Translations under genes and position numbers: made by a program | From: an uncultured Pelagibacteraceae bacterium | Lineage (GTDB): Bacteria; Pseudomonadota; Alphaproteobacteria; Pelagibacterales; Pelagibacteraceae | DNA length: 64,000 nucleotides | Assembly: GCA_902609675.1 (NCBI GenBank) | Contig: CACLST010000002.1 | Location: 33,794-97,793 of the forward strand | Direction: 5' to 3' | The notes under the pieces: generated by a model | What the model was told of the DNA's origin: nothing | What the model saw: only the letters and a program-made list of their open reading frames with translations | Database searches by the model: none | Part shown: in pieces, positions 17,196-26,543 of the stretch | Position numbering within the stretch: the stretch's first letter is position 1 | Layout of the letters: each line of letters begins with the position of its first letter

Positions 17196-18359
17196 TTAGT
17201 AATTTACCTTATTTACAGTACTATCTATTACTATATTAGAAGTTACATCATTAATATCGTTTAATCCTACTAACCCGAGTGTCGTGCTGACTTCTTCTTT
17301 GATTATTTCCACAATTCTCCTTAGTCCTTTTCTTCCATCAGCACCCATTGCATACATTACGGGCCTTCCAATCATTGCATAATCTGCGCCAAATGCAAGA
17401 GCTCTCACGATATCACTTCCACTTCTTATTCCACTATCAAAGATTAAAGGAAAATCATTTCCTACTGACTTTCTGATTAATGGAAGCATATTTATTGCTG
17501 CTGTAGCGCTATCTAATTGTCTGCCTCCATGATTTGAAACTTGAATTGCATCTGCTCCTGCTTCTTTTATTTGATTTGCATCATCTGGAGACATCACTCC
17601 TTTAATAATAAGTTTACCTTTCCATTTATCTCTAACTCTTTTAAGTGTACCCCAATCTGTTGAGCCTCTGCTTTCTTTTCTTTTAAATATACCGTCTCCA
17701 GTTTTAGATGTTACATAATTCATTGGTTTAGGTATACCACTTAGTAAAGTAGAAAGAGACCAAATAGGGTGAGTTGCAAAATCAAAAAATTGTTTTGGAC
17801 CAATTTTAAAAGGGTAGGAGAAACCATTTTTATCATCTCTAGTTCGTCTAGATAGTACTGGTACATCTACAGTTAATATTGCAACTTCATATCCTGCATT
17901 TTTAGCTCTATCTAAAAGTTCCATAACAAAATTTTCATCTTGAAATATATATAGCTGCATCCAAGAATGACCTTCTGAAAGTTCATACATTTTTTCTAAA
18001 GTGGTTGTAGATGCCATAGAAACACACGTAGGAATATTATTTCTCGCACTTTCTGCAGCTAACATAGAGTCTGCTCCAGGCCATGATAAATTGGTCATTC
18101 CCATTGGAGCAAAACCAAAAGGAAAATTAAATTCATATCCTAATACTTTTTTTTTAAGAGATCTTTTTTCAACATTTCTTAAAACTTTAGGTTCAAGTCT
18201 AATTTGATCTAAAGCTCTGCTATTTATTTCTGCTAATTTTTCATCTCCAGATGCACCATCAATAAAATCAAAAACTAATTTAGGGAGACGTTTTCGTGAT
18301 AATTCTCTTGCGTCTTTAATGCTAAAAATTTTTTGACTTGGTAAAATATTATCGCTCAT
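17196..18359 (-). CDS. FMN-dependent alpha-hydroxyacid oxidase/dehydrogenase (LldD-like)
   Basis: This 387-residue TIM-barrel flavoprotein oxidises an L-2-hydroxyacid to a 2-oxoacid. The active-site His-Gly-Gly-Arg motif is in QVSNHGGRQLD near residue 275, and other family blocks are FDFIDGASGDE near residue 30 and LTVDVPVLSRRTRD. L-lactate, glycolate and mandelate dehydrogenases belong here, and the sequence alone does not decide. It abuts the ThDP enzyme gene with no spacer and overlaps the S51 peptidase gene upstream by 11 bp. In this position it most likely feeds a 2-oxoacid to the ThDP enzyme. Confidence 0.88.
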   Translation of the reverse strand: MSDNILPSQKIFSIKDARELSRKRLPKLVFDFIDGASGDEKLAEINSRALDQIRLEPKVLRNVEKRSLKKKVLGYEFNFPFGFAPMGMTNLSWPGADSMLAAESARNNIPTCVSMASTTTLEKMYELSEGHSWMQLYIFQDENFVMELLDRAKNAGYEVAILTVDVPVLSRRTRDDKNGFSYPFKIGPKQFFDFATHPIWSLSTLLSGIPKPMNYVTSKTGDGIFKRKESRGSTDWGTLKRVRDKWKGKLIIKGVMSPDDANQIKEAGADAIQVSNHGGRQLDSATAAINMLPLIRKSVGNDFPLIFDSGIRSGSDIVRALAFGADYAMIGRPVMYAMGADGRKGLRRIVEIIKEEVSTTLGLVGLNDINDVTSNIVIDSTVNKVNY

Positions 18360-19047
18360 TATTAACTTTTATATATTCTTTTAAATTAAGTTGTTTATTT
18401 TGATCAACAAAATAAGCATTATGACTTTCTCTGGAAGAATAAACCTCAGTTGGTTTTCCGTCAATAAAAAGTACCGCAACTCCATCATCTAAAGCAATAC
18501 CACTGGGTAAAATTACATTATTTATATTTTCTCTGTATTTATCTGCTCTTTTTGCATCTGAATAATGTGGCGTAAAACTTCCTGATATAAGACCTATTCC
18601 ACGCAATGGCTTGAAGCCAGGTCCATCTGAGTCTGTCAGAAAATAATCAAACCAACATGCAGCCCCAGCACTTACACCAGAAAGAATTATACCTGCGTTA
18701 TAAACTTCTTTAAAAATATTAAATAAATTATTTCTTTTCCATAAGTCGAGCATAAATTTTGTATTTCCACCACCTACATAAACAGCGTCTAAATTTGAAA
18801 TCCAGTTTTCAAAACCCTGAACTTTAGAGACAAGATCGAAATGAGAAACTTTAAAGTTAGTATTTTTAAATCTTTTATAGAATAGTTCAGTTTTTTTAGT
18901 GTCATCATTGCTGGCTGTTGGTAAAAATCCAATAGAGCAGTTTTCTTTACTTATTTGATCTAAAAAAAATTGATCTAGATCGTTATCTTCGTTATGAGTG
19001 AAGCCTCCACCACCAACTGCTATTATTTGTTTTTTATCCTTCACCAA
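18349..19047 (-). CDS. Peptidase S51 (PepE/cyanophycinase-like)
   Basis: This 232-residue protein has the S51 nucleophile elbow GVSAGA with Ser126, the AVGGGGF N-terminal strand, YVGGGNTKFM, and PHYSDAKRADKY carrying a likely active-site histidine. PepE enzymes cleave alpha-aspartyl dipeptides, and relatives cleave cyanophycin or other aspartyl/glutamyl amides. There is no signal peptide, so it is cytoplasmic. It lies 8 bp after the GcvT-like gene and overlaps the oxidase gene. Together with the Dpp-type importer across the divergent promoter, this suggests that the imported molecule has an amide bond to an acidic amino acid. Confidence 0.85.
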   Translation of the reverse strand: MVKDKKQIIAVGGGGFTHNEDNDLDQFFLDQISKENCSIGFLPTASNDDTKKTELFYKRFKNTNFKVSHFDLVSKVQGFENWISNLDAVYVGGGNTKFMLDLWKRNNLFNIFKEVYNAGIILSGVSAGAACWFDYFLTDSDGPGFKPLRGIGLISGSFTPHYSDAKRADKYRENINNVILPSGIALDDGVAVLFIDGKPTEVYSSRESHNAYFVDQNKQLNLKEYIKVNNER

Positions 19048-19055
19048 ATAAATGA

Positions 19056-20285
19056 TTAATTTGTGGTTTTAATACCTGTCCAAGGATTAGGTTCTCTAGG
19101 AATATTTCTATTTATACCTCTAACAATTTCTCCTTTTTCATCGTACATGGGTAATTTACAGAGTTGACCTTTATGTACTTTTCCGTCAGTGCATTTAACA
19201 TCAACAACATCTCCTGGTCCATTTTCATTGTTATAGAGGTGCACAATGCCAACTCCACAAATTTGATATGGCGACCAAGTACTAGAAGTTATTTTACCAA
19301 TATTTTTTTCATTTATTTTAATACTTTCACCTTTAATAGCAGTTCCCTCTGCAACTCTAATTCCCCATGTTTTACATTTTTTATCTGATGTCATGAGAGC
19401 CTCTTTTCCAATAAAATCTTCTTTATCAAAATTTATAAAACGCCCAAGACCAACTGAAAATGGATTTGTTTTTTTTGTAAAATCTTGACCTGCAGATAGT
19501 AGACCTGCCTCAATTCTTCTACATCTAAAACCAGGAGTGGCGACTAAAACCATACCTAATTTTTTTCCCTCCTCAAGAATGTAATCTCCTATTTTTTCAG
19601 TTTCATTTTCAGGTCGAAAATAAATTTCCCACCCAAGTTCGTTTGTAAAACCACTTCGACTTACAATCACTTTTTGATCTAAAATTTGTAATTCTTTCCA
19701 ATCAAAATATTTCCAGTTATTTTCAGAAAATCCATCTGCTATATTTTCTAACAGTTTCATTGATAAAGGACCTTGGATTTGACTTACCCATACGTCAGGA
19801 TCTTTTATTTCAACATCCATATTTTTAGAATGAGCTTTATACCAAGAAAAAAGATCGCCATCTGCTTGAGCAAACCAAAATTTATCTTCATCAATTTTTA
19901 ATAAAACTCCATCTGTAATCATCCCCCCATCATGATAACAAGCAAACTGGTAAGAACATCTTCCTTTTGATATTTTTGATACATCTCTTGGGAATATTTT
20001 TTGTAATAACTTAAGTGAGTCTGGGCCGGATATTTCAAATGGATGTTCACCAGTATGTCTAAATATTATTTCTTGCCGTCCTTTCCAATACATTTCCTCG
20101 GAACTAACATTTGACAATTTCTCAAGTGTTAATCTTCCAGCATAATTTGAATATTCAGGGTCATAAGGAAGCTCTTGATAAGTCAATGGATGAACTTGAA
20201 TTGATCTTGCAAGCTCTAAAGAGTTAGAATTTTCATGGCTAACAGGCTTAACTGTAAACCTATATTTATTGATTAAATCTTTCAT
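19056..20285 (-). CDS. GcvT/DmdA-family aminomethyltransferase-like protein
   Basis: This 409-residue protein is a second GcvT-fold enzyme. It carries GGMITDGVLLKIDEDKFWF, ADGDLFSWYKA and ASxxG-type C-terminal blocks, with TxGFRCRRIEAGLLSAGQDF near residue 260. It is clearly divergent from the DmdA-like gene in the same run and carries an extra N-terminal 60-residue region. The acceptor should be tetrahydrofolate and the donor an N- or S-methyl compound, inferred from the fold only. It is the first gene of the minus-strand run, facing the oligopeptide-type importer across a 115-bp divergent spacer. Confidence 0.78.
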   Translation of the reverse strand: MKDLINKYRFTVKPVSHENSNSLELARSIQVHPLTYQELPYDPEYSNYAGRLTLEKLSNVSSEEMYWKGRQEIIFRHTGEHPFEISGPDSLKLLQKIFPRDVSKISKGRCSYQFACYHDGGMITDGVLLKIDEDKFWFAQADGDLFSWYKAHSKNMDVEIKDPDVWVSQIQGPLSMKLLENIADGFSENNWKYFDWKELQILDQKVIVSRSGFTNELGWEIYFRPENETEKIGDYILEEGKKLGMVLVATPGFRCRRIEAGLLSAGQDFTKKTNPFSVGLGRFINFDKEDFIGKEALMTSDKKCKTWGIRVAEGTAIKGESIKINEKNIGKITSSTWSPYQICGVGIVHLYNNENGPGDVVDVKCTDGKVHKGQLCKLPMYDEKGEIVRGINRNIPREPNPWTGIKTTN

Positions 20286-20400
20286 TACTTTTTTTTAAAT
20301 AATTAAAATACATCAATAAAACAAATAAAAAAGAACCATTTTCACTGTTGCTATATAAGTTGCTAATTGTTACCTTTTATTTTTTTAAAGAGAGGAAATT

Positions 20401-21888
20401 ATGAAAAACATTTTTAAATTGATATCAGTTTCATTGGTATCACTATTTGTAACGTTTTCATTTGCCAATGCATCAAGTGGAGTTTTTAAATTATCTCATG
20501 ATGTTGGTTTTGGAAAAGATACAAATTTAGACGCAATTACTAAAGGACGACTGTTTCAGGTAGTAATAATGACACAGAACCGTCTCGTAAGAAAAGATCT
20601 TAAAGGGGTAACATCACCTGAGCTTGCAACCGACTGGTCAGGAAATGCAGATGCTACAGAATGGACTTTTAACTTAAGAAAAGGTGTAAAATTCCATGAT
20701 GGATCTGATTTTGATGCAGAGGATGTAAAATATTCTTTGATGAGAGTTAAAGATCCTGAAATTGGTTCTCCTGCTAAGAAAAGTATGAGTGCAGTAACAG
20801 ATATTGAAATTGTAGACTCACACACAGTTAAAATGAAGTTGAACACATCATTTGCAGATTTTCCACTTTTATTAACTGACTACAGACTAAGAATGATACC
20901 TAATGGATCAGGTGATACCATTGGAAAAACTGGTATTGGAACTGGGCCTTTTATAGTTGAAAAGTTTGATGCTGAGGGAACAACAATCCTTAAAGCAAAC
21001 CCAGATTATTGGGAAGGAGCACCTAAACTTTCTGAAGTGCATGTTATAGCTATCCCAGATGGTCAAGCTAGAATTCAAGCTCTACTTACAGGTCAAATAG
21101 ATATGAATAGATATGTTCCATTCAATCAGAAAAAAATATTTGATGGTAATTCAAAGTTTAACGTTTCGGTTATACCAACAGGAAATTGGAGAGGTATGGT
21201 AATGAGAACTGACGTTGCGCCATTTGATGACCCTAGAGTAAGAAAGGCTGTTAGAATAGCTGTAGACAGACAAGAACTAGTTGATTTAGTTATGGCTGGT
21301 GCAGCAACAGTATCTTGTGATACTCCAGTTGCACCTTCAGATCAATATAGAATGGATAAGAAGTGTCCGCCTCAACCAGCAACTGCAAAAAAACTTCTTA
21401 AAGAAGCTGGCTATCCTGATGGTATTGATATGACAATTCACGTTTCTACGAAAGAACCAACATGGCCAACTATTGCTGAGGTTCTACAACAACAATTTGC
21501 AAAAGCTAACATAAGAGCGGATATCCAAATGACACCCTCAAAAAGTTATTGGAATGAAACTTGGATGAAAAAAGCTGTAGCAATGACACGTTGGAATGAG
21601 AGACCCGCAGACAGTATTTTGCATGAAGCTTATCATAGTGAAGCAAAATGGAACGAGTCTTTCTATAAAAGCGCATCTTTTGACAAAAATTTAGCTGAAG
21701 CTAGGGGAGAGTTAAATTTTAGCAAAAGAAAAAAAGCATATATCAATGCTCAGAAAACACTATGGGAAGAATCTGGAACTATGATTCCTTACCACGTATC
21801 TAGACTGGTTGTCACATCTTCTAAAGTGAAAAATCTAGACGAAGTTGAGTATTTCTCAATAAGATGGCACACAGTTAGTGTTGAGTAA
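20401..21888 (+). CDS. Periplasmic substrate-binding protein, family 5 (DppA/OppA-like)
   Basis: This 495-residue protein has a signal peptide ending near FANA (residues 20-24), then an SBP_bac_5 domain with the typical WTFNLRKGVKFHDGSDF and DVKYSLMRVKDPE blocks. Family 5 proteins bind peptides, nickel, glutathione, opines or other bulky solutes, so the ligand is open. An AGAGGAAA ribosome site precedes the ATG. Two permeases and a double ATPase follow. Its divergent partner genes encode demethylases and amide hydrolases, so the ligand may be a methylated peptide-like or heterocyclic compound. Confidence 0.9.
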   Translation: MKNIFKLISVSLVSLFVTFSFANASSGVFKLSHDVGFGKDTNLDAITKGRLFQVVIMTQNRLVRKDLKGVTSPELATDWSGNADATEWTFNLRKGVKFHDGSDFDAEDVKYSLMRVKDPEIGSPAKKSMSAVTDIEIVDSHTVKMKLNTSFADFPLLLTDYRLRMIPNGSGDTIGKTGIGTGPFIVEKFDAEGTTILKANPDYWEGAPKLSEVHVIAIPDGQARIQALLTGQIDMNRYVPFNQKKIFDGNSKFNVSVIPTGNWRGMVMRTDVAPFDDPRVRKAVRIAVDRQELVDLVMAGAATVSCDTPVAPSDQYRMDKKCPPQPATAKKLLKEAGYPDGIDMTIHVSTKEPTWPTIAEVLQQQFAKANIRADIQMTPSKSYWNETWMKKAVAMTRWNERPADSILHEAYHSEAKWNESFYKSASFDKNLAEARGELNFSKRKKAYINAQKTLWEESGTMIPYHVSRLVVTSSKVKNLDEVEYFSIRWHTVSVE

Positions 21889-21896
21889 TAATTTTT

Positions 21897-21928
21897 GTTT
21901 TACAGGCCTTTAAGTAGGCCTGTAAAAC
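21897..21928 (+). terminator. Hairpin after the DppA-like gene
   Basis: GTTTTACAGGCC and GGCCTGTAAAAC form a perfect 12-bp stem with an 8-base loop, 9 bp after the stop codon. The following CTCTTTCATTTC is only moderately T-rich, so it may act as an mRNA-stabilising or attenuating hairpin more than a full terminator. It separates the binding-protein gene from its permeases, like the hairpin at 10669. Confidence 0.75.
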
Positions 21929-21971
21929 CTCTTTCATTTCTAAATAAATAATTTAAAATTTAAGTATTCTT

Positions 21972-22928
21972 ATGCTTTTTTTAATTATTAAAAGAATTCT
22001 ATTAGGTCTAATAACCTTATTTATAGTATCTTTAATCACTTTTGTTGGAACTGAAATTTTACCTGGTGATGCTTGCACAACATATCTTGAAAGACAAGCA
22101 TTTGGAGAACAATTAGAAGCTTGTTATAGAAGATTAGGTTTGAATGTTCCTGCATATGAAAGATATGTATCCTGGGCAGCAAATGCTATTCAAGGAGACT
22201 TTGGTTATTCATTGAGTGGAGAGATGCCGATCAAAGAGGTTCTAGGGCCACGTATTAAAAATTCATTAGTTCTAGCATCAGCTGCCATTTTTATTGGTAT
22301 ACCGATTGCTTTAATACTAGGAATTGTAACTGCACTTTGGAGAGATAAATTGCCTGATGTAGCAATTTCAACAGTAACAATATTTGCTATGACTATTCCT
22401 GAATTTATCAGTGCTACTCTATTAATCTTGATAATCGCAATATGGTTAGAGTGGTTACCCGGCATAGTAATTGTTCCAACTGATGTTTCATTCTTAGAAT
22501 TATTACCAAATATTATTTTACCAGTAATCGCAATTGCTATGATAATGACCGCTCATATGGCGCGTATGGTGAGATCAAGTGTCATTCAAGTTATGGCAAG
22601 TGAATATGTTCAAATGGCAATCTTAAAAGGTGTTCCCTATTGGAAAATGGTTTTTAAACATGTTTTACCAAATGCTTTGTTGCCAGCTATTAATGTTGTA
22701 GCTTTAACAATTGCATGGCTTTTAGGTGGTGTTGTTGTAACTGAGGTTGTATTTAATTATCCTGGTCTTGGAAGGCTTGTTATAGAATCTATTTCAAATA
22801 GAGATTTGCCTACAGTTCAAGCATTAGCAATAATTCTTGCATCTATATATGTTAGTATAAATTTATTGGCAGACCTAATGACACTTATGCTTAATCCAAG
22901 ATTAAAGACATTACAGATAAGAAAATAA
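21972..22928 (+). CDS. ABC importer permease, DppB-like
   Basis: This 318-residue inner-membrane permease of the peptide/nickel type has six helices, the N-terminal LIIKRILLGLITLFIVSLITF, and the EAA loop around VQMAILKGVPYWKMVFKHVLP (near residue 220). It should dimerise with the next gene. It starts 83 bp after the binding-protein gene, past the hairpin, and lies 1 bp before DppC-like. Confidence 0.93.
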   Translation: MLFLIIKRILLGLITLFIVSLITFVGTEILPGDACTTYLERQAFGEQLEACYRRLGLNVPAYERYVSWAANAIQGDFGYSLSGEMPIKEVLGPRIKNSLVLASAAIFIGIPIALILGIVTALWRDKLPDVAISTVTIFAMTIPEFISATLLILIIAIWLEWLPGIVIVPTDVSFLELLPNIILPVIAIAMIMTAHMARMVRSSVIQVMASEYVQMAILKGVPYWKMVFKHVLPNALLPAINVVALTIAWLLGGVVVTEVVFNYPGLGRLVIESISNRDLPTVQALAIILASIYVSINLLADLMTLMLNPRLKTLQIRK

Positions 22929-22929
22929 T

Positions 22930-23823
22930 ATGAAATTAGATAATATTTATCAGGAAGAAAAGAAAAGCAACTTCGCGAAGGTCTCCGAGATAATAATTAC
23001 AATGGCCTCAAGACCGTCAGGATTTATTGGTTTAAGTATATTAATTTTCCACGTAATACTTGCATTTATTAGTCCTTATATTGCACCATATGATTTTAAA
23101 GCCATAAATCCAACTTTAATGCTACAGGCTCCTTCGGCTGAGTATTGGTTTGGAACAGATGATCTTGGAAGAGATGTTTTTACTAGAACAATTTTAGGTG
23201 GAAGGACAGCTTTAACAATTACTTTTTTTGGATCTTTGATAGCACTACTTTGGGGTGGTCTATTAGGAATTTTTTGTGGATTAGTTGGTGGAAAAACTGA
23301 CGATATTGTGATGAGAATTGTTGATGCATTTTTATCTATACCTTGGATATTAGCAATGTTGTTAATTGTGTCTTTGTTAGGTACATCAACTGAAGTATTA
23401 ATACCTGCTTTGGGTTTCTTTTATGGCAAAGGAATTGTGAGAGTAGCAAGAGCTGCAACCCATGATGTTATTGCAAAAGACTTTATTGTATCTGCTAGAG
23501 CAAGAGGTCACAGTAATTTTTCAATAATATGGTTTGAAATAATTCCAAATGTAAGAGATGCAATTTTGGTGGAAGGTGCAATGAGATGGTCATGGATGCT
23601 ACTTGGCTTTAGTTCTTTGTCATTCCTAGGTTTTGGTGTTAGTCCTCCAACTCCAGATTGGGGATTGATGATATCAAATGCCAGAGGTTTAATGTCTTTT
23701 GCTTATTGGTCGGTGATAGCTCCAATTGTTGGTTTAAGCAGCTTAATAATTGGCATCAATTTGACAGCTGATGCTTTCGCTAAAGCATTAGGTATAGATA
23801 GATCAACAAAAGCGCCTGTTTAA
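22930..23823 (+). CDS. ABC importer permease, DppC-like
   Basis: This 297-residue permease has the N-terminal cytoplasmic stretch, a first helix near residue 35, and the DppC-type loop YWFGTDDLGRDVFTRTI around residue 73. The EAA loop is near VSARARGHSNFSIIWFEIIP. It completes the membrane channel with the DppB-like protein, and is 2 bp from the downstream ATPase gene. The same ligand uncertainty applies as for the binding protein. Confidence 0.93.
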   Translation: MKLDNIYQEEKKSNFAKVSEIIITMASRPSGFIGLSILIFHVILAFISPYIAPYDFKAINPTLMLQAPSAEYWFGTDDLGRDVFTRTILGGRTALTITFFGSLIALLWGGLLGIFCGLVGGKTDDIVMRIVDAFLSIPWILAMLLIVSLLGTSTEVLIPALGFFYGKGIVRVARAATHDVIAKDFIVSARARGHSNFSIIWFEIIPNVRDAILVEGAMRWSWMLLGFSSLSFLGFGVSPPTPDWGLMISNARGLMSFAYWSVIAPIVGLSSLIIGINLTADAFAKALGIDRSTKAPV

Positions 23824-23825
23824 AA

Positions 23826-25853
23826 ATGACTGAAATAATTCAAAAAGTAAAAAATTTATCTATTGGTTTTAAAAGTAAAAAAGGAGAAGAGATTTTAATA
23901 TTAAGAAACATAAGCACAAATATTAAAAAAGGTGAAACCGTTGGTATTGTTGGAGAGTCTGGATCTGGAAAAAGCACTCTTGCACTTGCAATGATGGGGT
24001 ATGTTAAGCATGGTCTCTATACTATTGGTGGAGAATGTGAATTCAATTCATCAAATCTTTTAAAAATGAAAAACAGAGATTTGGAAAAAATCAGAGGTAG
24101 GAAAATCGCAATGATACCACAAAATGCTGGACAGGCATTAACACCAAATTTAAAAATAGGTTATCAAATTGATGAGGCATTACAGTTGCATTCTGATTTA
24201 AAGGAGGAGGAAAGAGAGAAAAAAATTTCTGAATTGTTAAATAAAGTGAGACTTCCTTCCCCAGAAACAATTGCTCTTCGATATCCTCATGAACTTTCAG
24301 GTGGACAACAACAAAGAGTTGCTGTTGCAATGGCATTAGCTGGAACTCCTGACCTTTTACTGTTGGACGAACCTACCACTGGCCTAGACGTAACAACACA
24401 AGCTCACGTTTTAGAACTGCTTAATTTCATTGCCAAAGACACTGGAACATCAATGGTTTATGTGAGCCATGACCTAGGAGCAATAGCTCAAGTAAGTGAC
24501 CGTATTATTGTAATGTACTCTGGTGAAATAGTTTTAGAGGGCCCCTCTAGAGATATTCTTAAAAAACCAATTCATCCGTATACATATGGTTTGCTTAAAT
24601 CTATACCAAAATTATCACTAGCAGGGCTTCCACAATCAATGCCTGGTAGCCAACCTCAACCTGGAACAATGTATAGAGGCTGCAGTTTCTTTGATAGGTG
24701 CGATTTTTCAGAAGAAAAATGTAAAAATAACTCTCCTAAACTTGAGTACTTAGAAGATTTAAACACAAGTGTTAGATGTTTTAATTATAAGAGTTTAGTG
24801 AATGACAGTCAGGTTAATCAAACCGTTAATAAAATTAAGACGAGTTTGCAGGATAAAGAAATATTAAGCCTTTCAGAAGTTTCAATAAGTTACGCTAAGC
24901 AAAAACTTTTAGATCAAGTGTTAAATAGAATTTCTGACGATAATCCAACTGTAAAAGATATTAATATTAATATTAAGAAGGGCGAAACTATAGCTCTTGT
25001 TGGAGAGTCAGGTAGCGGAAAGTCAACAATTCTTAAATCTATTGCTGGGTTACTCAGAACCAAAGGTGGAATAATAAAATTTGATCAAAATAGAAATTTA
25101 TCGTCTGACCTCAAAGAGAGAGATCCTAATGATTTAAGAATTATTCAATTAATTTTTCAAAATCCAGATGAGTCTTTAAACCCAAACCATACTGTTGAAG
25201 AAATAATAGCGCAACCATTAAAATTATATTTTGGTTTAAAGAGTGATGAATTAAAAAAAAATATTATAGATCTATTACAAAAAGTAAGACTTGGAGAATT
25301 TTATATGTCCAGGTACCCCAGACAATTATCTGGTGGTGAAAAACAGAGAGTTGCAGTAGCAAGAGCCTTTGCAGCTAAACCAGATATTATATTATGTGAT
25401 GAGGTAACATCTGCATTAGATGTATCAGTTCAAGCAGCTGTATTAAATTTGCTACAACAACTTAAAGAAGATTTTGGAACTACATATATATTTGTTTCGC
25501 ATGATTTAGCTGTCGTAAGAGCTATAAGTGATAGAGTTGCTGTTCTTTATCAAGGAAGATTGTGTGAAGTGGGACCATCAAAAGATGTTTATCAATTTCC
25601 ATCACACCCTTATACAGAGGTTTTATTAGGAGCAGTGTTGGAACCAGATCCAGATATCAAACCAAAATTAGTTGCTGAGGATATTGTAGAAGAAAAGCCA
25701 CCTCAAAAAGGATGTAGTTTTCAAGGGAGATGTTCAAGAATATTAGGTGATATTTGTAAGAGTGAGGTACCACCTTGGCAAATAACTAACAGTGGAAACT
25801 CTATCAGATGCCACATACCATTAAAAGAATTACAGAAAGACCAAATTAATTAA
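23826..25853 (+). CDS. ABC importer double ATPase, fused DppD-DppF-like
   Basis: This 675-residue protein carries two full nucleotide-binding domains. The first Walker A, GESGSGKST, is at residues 43-51 and the second about residue 393; each half has its own LSGGQQQR or LSGGEKQR signature. Each half ends with the cysteine-rich oligopeptide-type C-terminal region (GCSFFDRCDF and GCSFQGRCSR). In E. coli these are separate DppD and DppF subunits. Fusion is common in Alphaproteobacteria. It energises the transporter encoded by the three upstream genes and is the last gene of that operon. Confidence 0.94.
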   Translation: MTEIIQKVKNLSIGFKSKKGEEILILRNISTNIKKGETVGIVGESGSGKSTLALAMMGYVKHGLYTIGGECEFNSSNLLKMKNRDLEKIRGRKIAMIPQNAGQALTPNLKIGYQIDEALQLHSDLKEEEREKKISELLNKVRLPSPETIALRYPHELSGGQQQRVAVAMALAGTPDLLLLDEPTTGLDVTTQAHVLELLNFIAKDTGTSMVYVSHDLGAIAQVSDRIIVMYSGEIVLEGPSRDILKKPIHPYTYGLLKSIPKLSLAGLPQSMPGSQPQPGTMYRGCSFFDRCDFSEEKCKNNSPKLEYLEDLNTSVRCFNYKSLVNDSQVNQTVNKIKTSLQDKEILSLSEVSISYAKQKLLDQVLNRISDDNPTVKDININIKKGETIALVGESGSGKSTILKSIAGLLRTKGGIIKFDQNRNLSSDLKERDPNDLRIIQLIFQNPDESLNPNHTVEEIIAQPLKLYFGLKSDELKKNIIDLLQKVRLGEFYMSRYPRQLSGGEKQRVAVARAFAAKPDIILCDEVTSALDVSVQAAVLNLLQQLKEDFGTTYIFVSHDLAVVRAISDRVAVLYQGRLCEVGPSKDVYQFPSHPYTEVLLGAVLEPDPDIKPKLVAEDIVEEKPPQKGCSFQGRCSRILGDICKSEVPPWQITNSGNSIRCHIPLKELQKDQIN

Positions 25854-25883
25854 AGTTTTATATTTATTATTTTAAATTTGCAT

Positions 25884-25909
25884 TCAAGTATGTTTAAATA
25901 CATACTTGA
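25884..25909. repeat. Perfect inverted repeat over the bioY start
   Basis: TCAAGTATG and CATACTTGA are 9-bp arms with an 8-base spacer. The second arm ends on the A of the bioY ATG. It could be an operator for a repressor, an RNA hairpin masking the start codon, or the 3' end signal of the importer operon, though no T-run follows. It does not look like a BirA or BioR site that I can recognise. Confidence 0.55.
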
Positions 25910-26472
25910 TGAAAAATAATTCTACTTTGATTAAAAATTTATTATCTGATTTTAGAATAAATATTTATTTTCAGAATATTTCTTTGATGTTAATAGGTAC
26001 ACTTATCCTAGCTTTTTCATCAAAAGTTCAAGTTCCATTTTGGCCAGTTCCAATGACGATGCAAACTTTTGCAGTTTTCATAATTGGAATGACATTTGGT
26101 TCAAAATTAGCGTTTTTTACACTTTTATTATATCTCTTTGAAGGAGCTATTGGGTTTCCAGTTTTTGCAAAAGGGGGAGGTTTAATTTATTTAACAGGTC
26201 CTACAGCTGGCTATCTTTATGGAATGACTATTGCAGCTGGCGTTATTGGTTATTTAGCAGAAAGAAATTTTAACGACTCTTATATCAAAAGTTTATTTTC
26301 TCTTTTGCTAGCAACTTTCATAATTTTTGTTTTTGGGGTGGGTTATTTGGGCTCAGTTATCGGTTATGAAAAGGCTTTAGCTGGTGGTCTATATCCTTTT
26401 TTACCAAGTGAATTATTCAAAATTGCTCTAGCAGTGGCAATAATTCCATCAATTACAAAAATAATTAAATAA
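25909..26472 (+). CDS. bioY: BioY-family biotin transporter
   Basis: This 187-residue membrane protein (ATG start preferred over the TTG three bases upstream) has the BioY pattern: VPFWPVPMTMQTFAVFIIG after helix 1, then GAIGFPVFAKGGG and GPTAGYLYGM. BioY is the biotin-binding S-component of the ECF-type uptake system and can work alone. No BioMN genes are adjacent. Biotin import fits an auxotrophic, streamlined marine bacterium. The gene is isolated between the peptide-type importer and the HCDH-ECH gene, and its start codon is covered by an inverted repeat that may regulate it. Confidence 0.93.
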   Translation: MKNNSTLIKNLLSDFRINIYFQNISLMLIGTLILAFSSKVQVPFWPVPMTMQTFAVFIIGMTFGSKLAFFTLLLYLFEGAIGFPVFAKGGGLIYLTGPTAGYLYGMTIAAGVIGYLAERNFNDSYIKSLFSLLLATFIIFVFGVGYLGSVIGYEKALAGGLYPFLPSELFKIALAVAIIPSITKIIK

Positions 26473-26543
26473 TAATATTAAAATATTTAATGGCTTTAAG
26501 TTGCTCTTGAATAAATTTTTCATTATAAACTTTTATTCTCATT

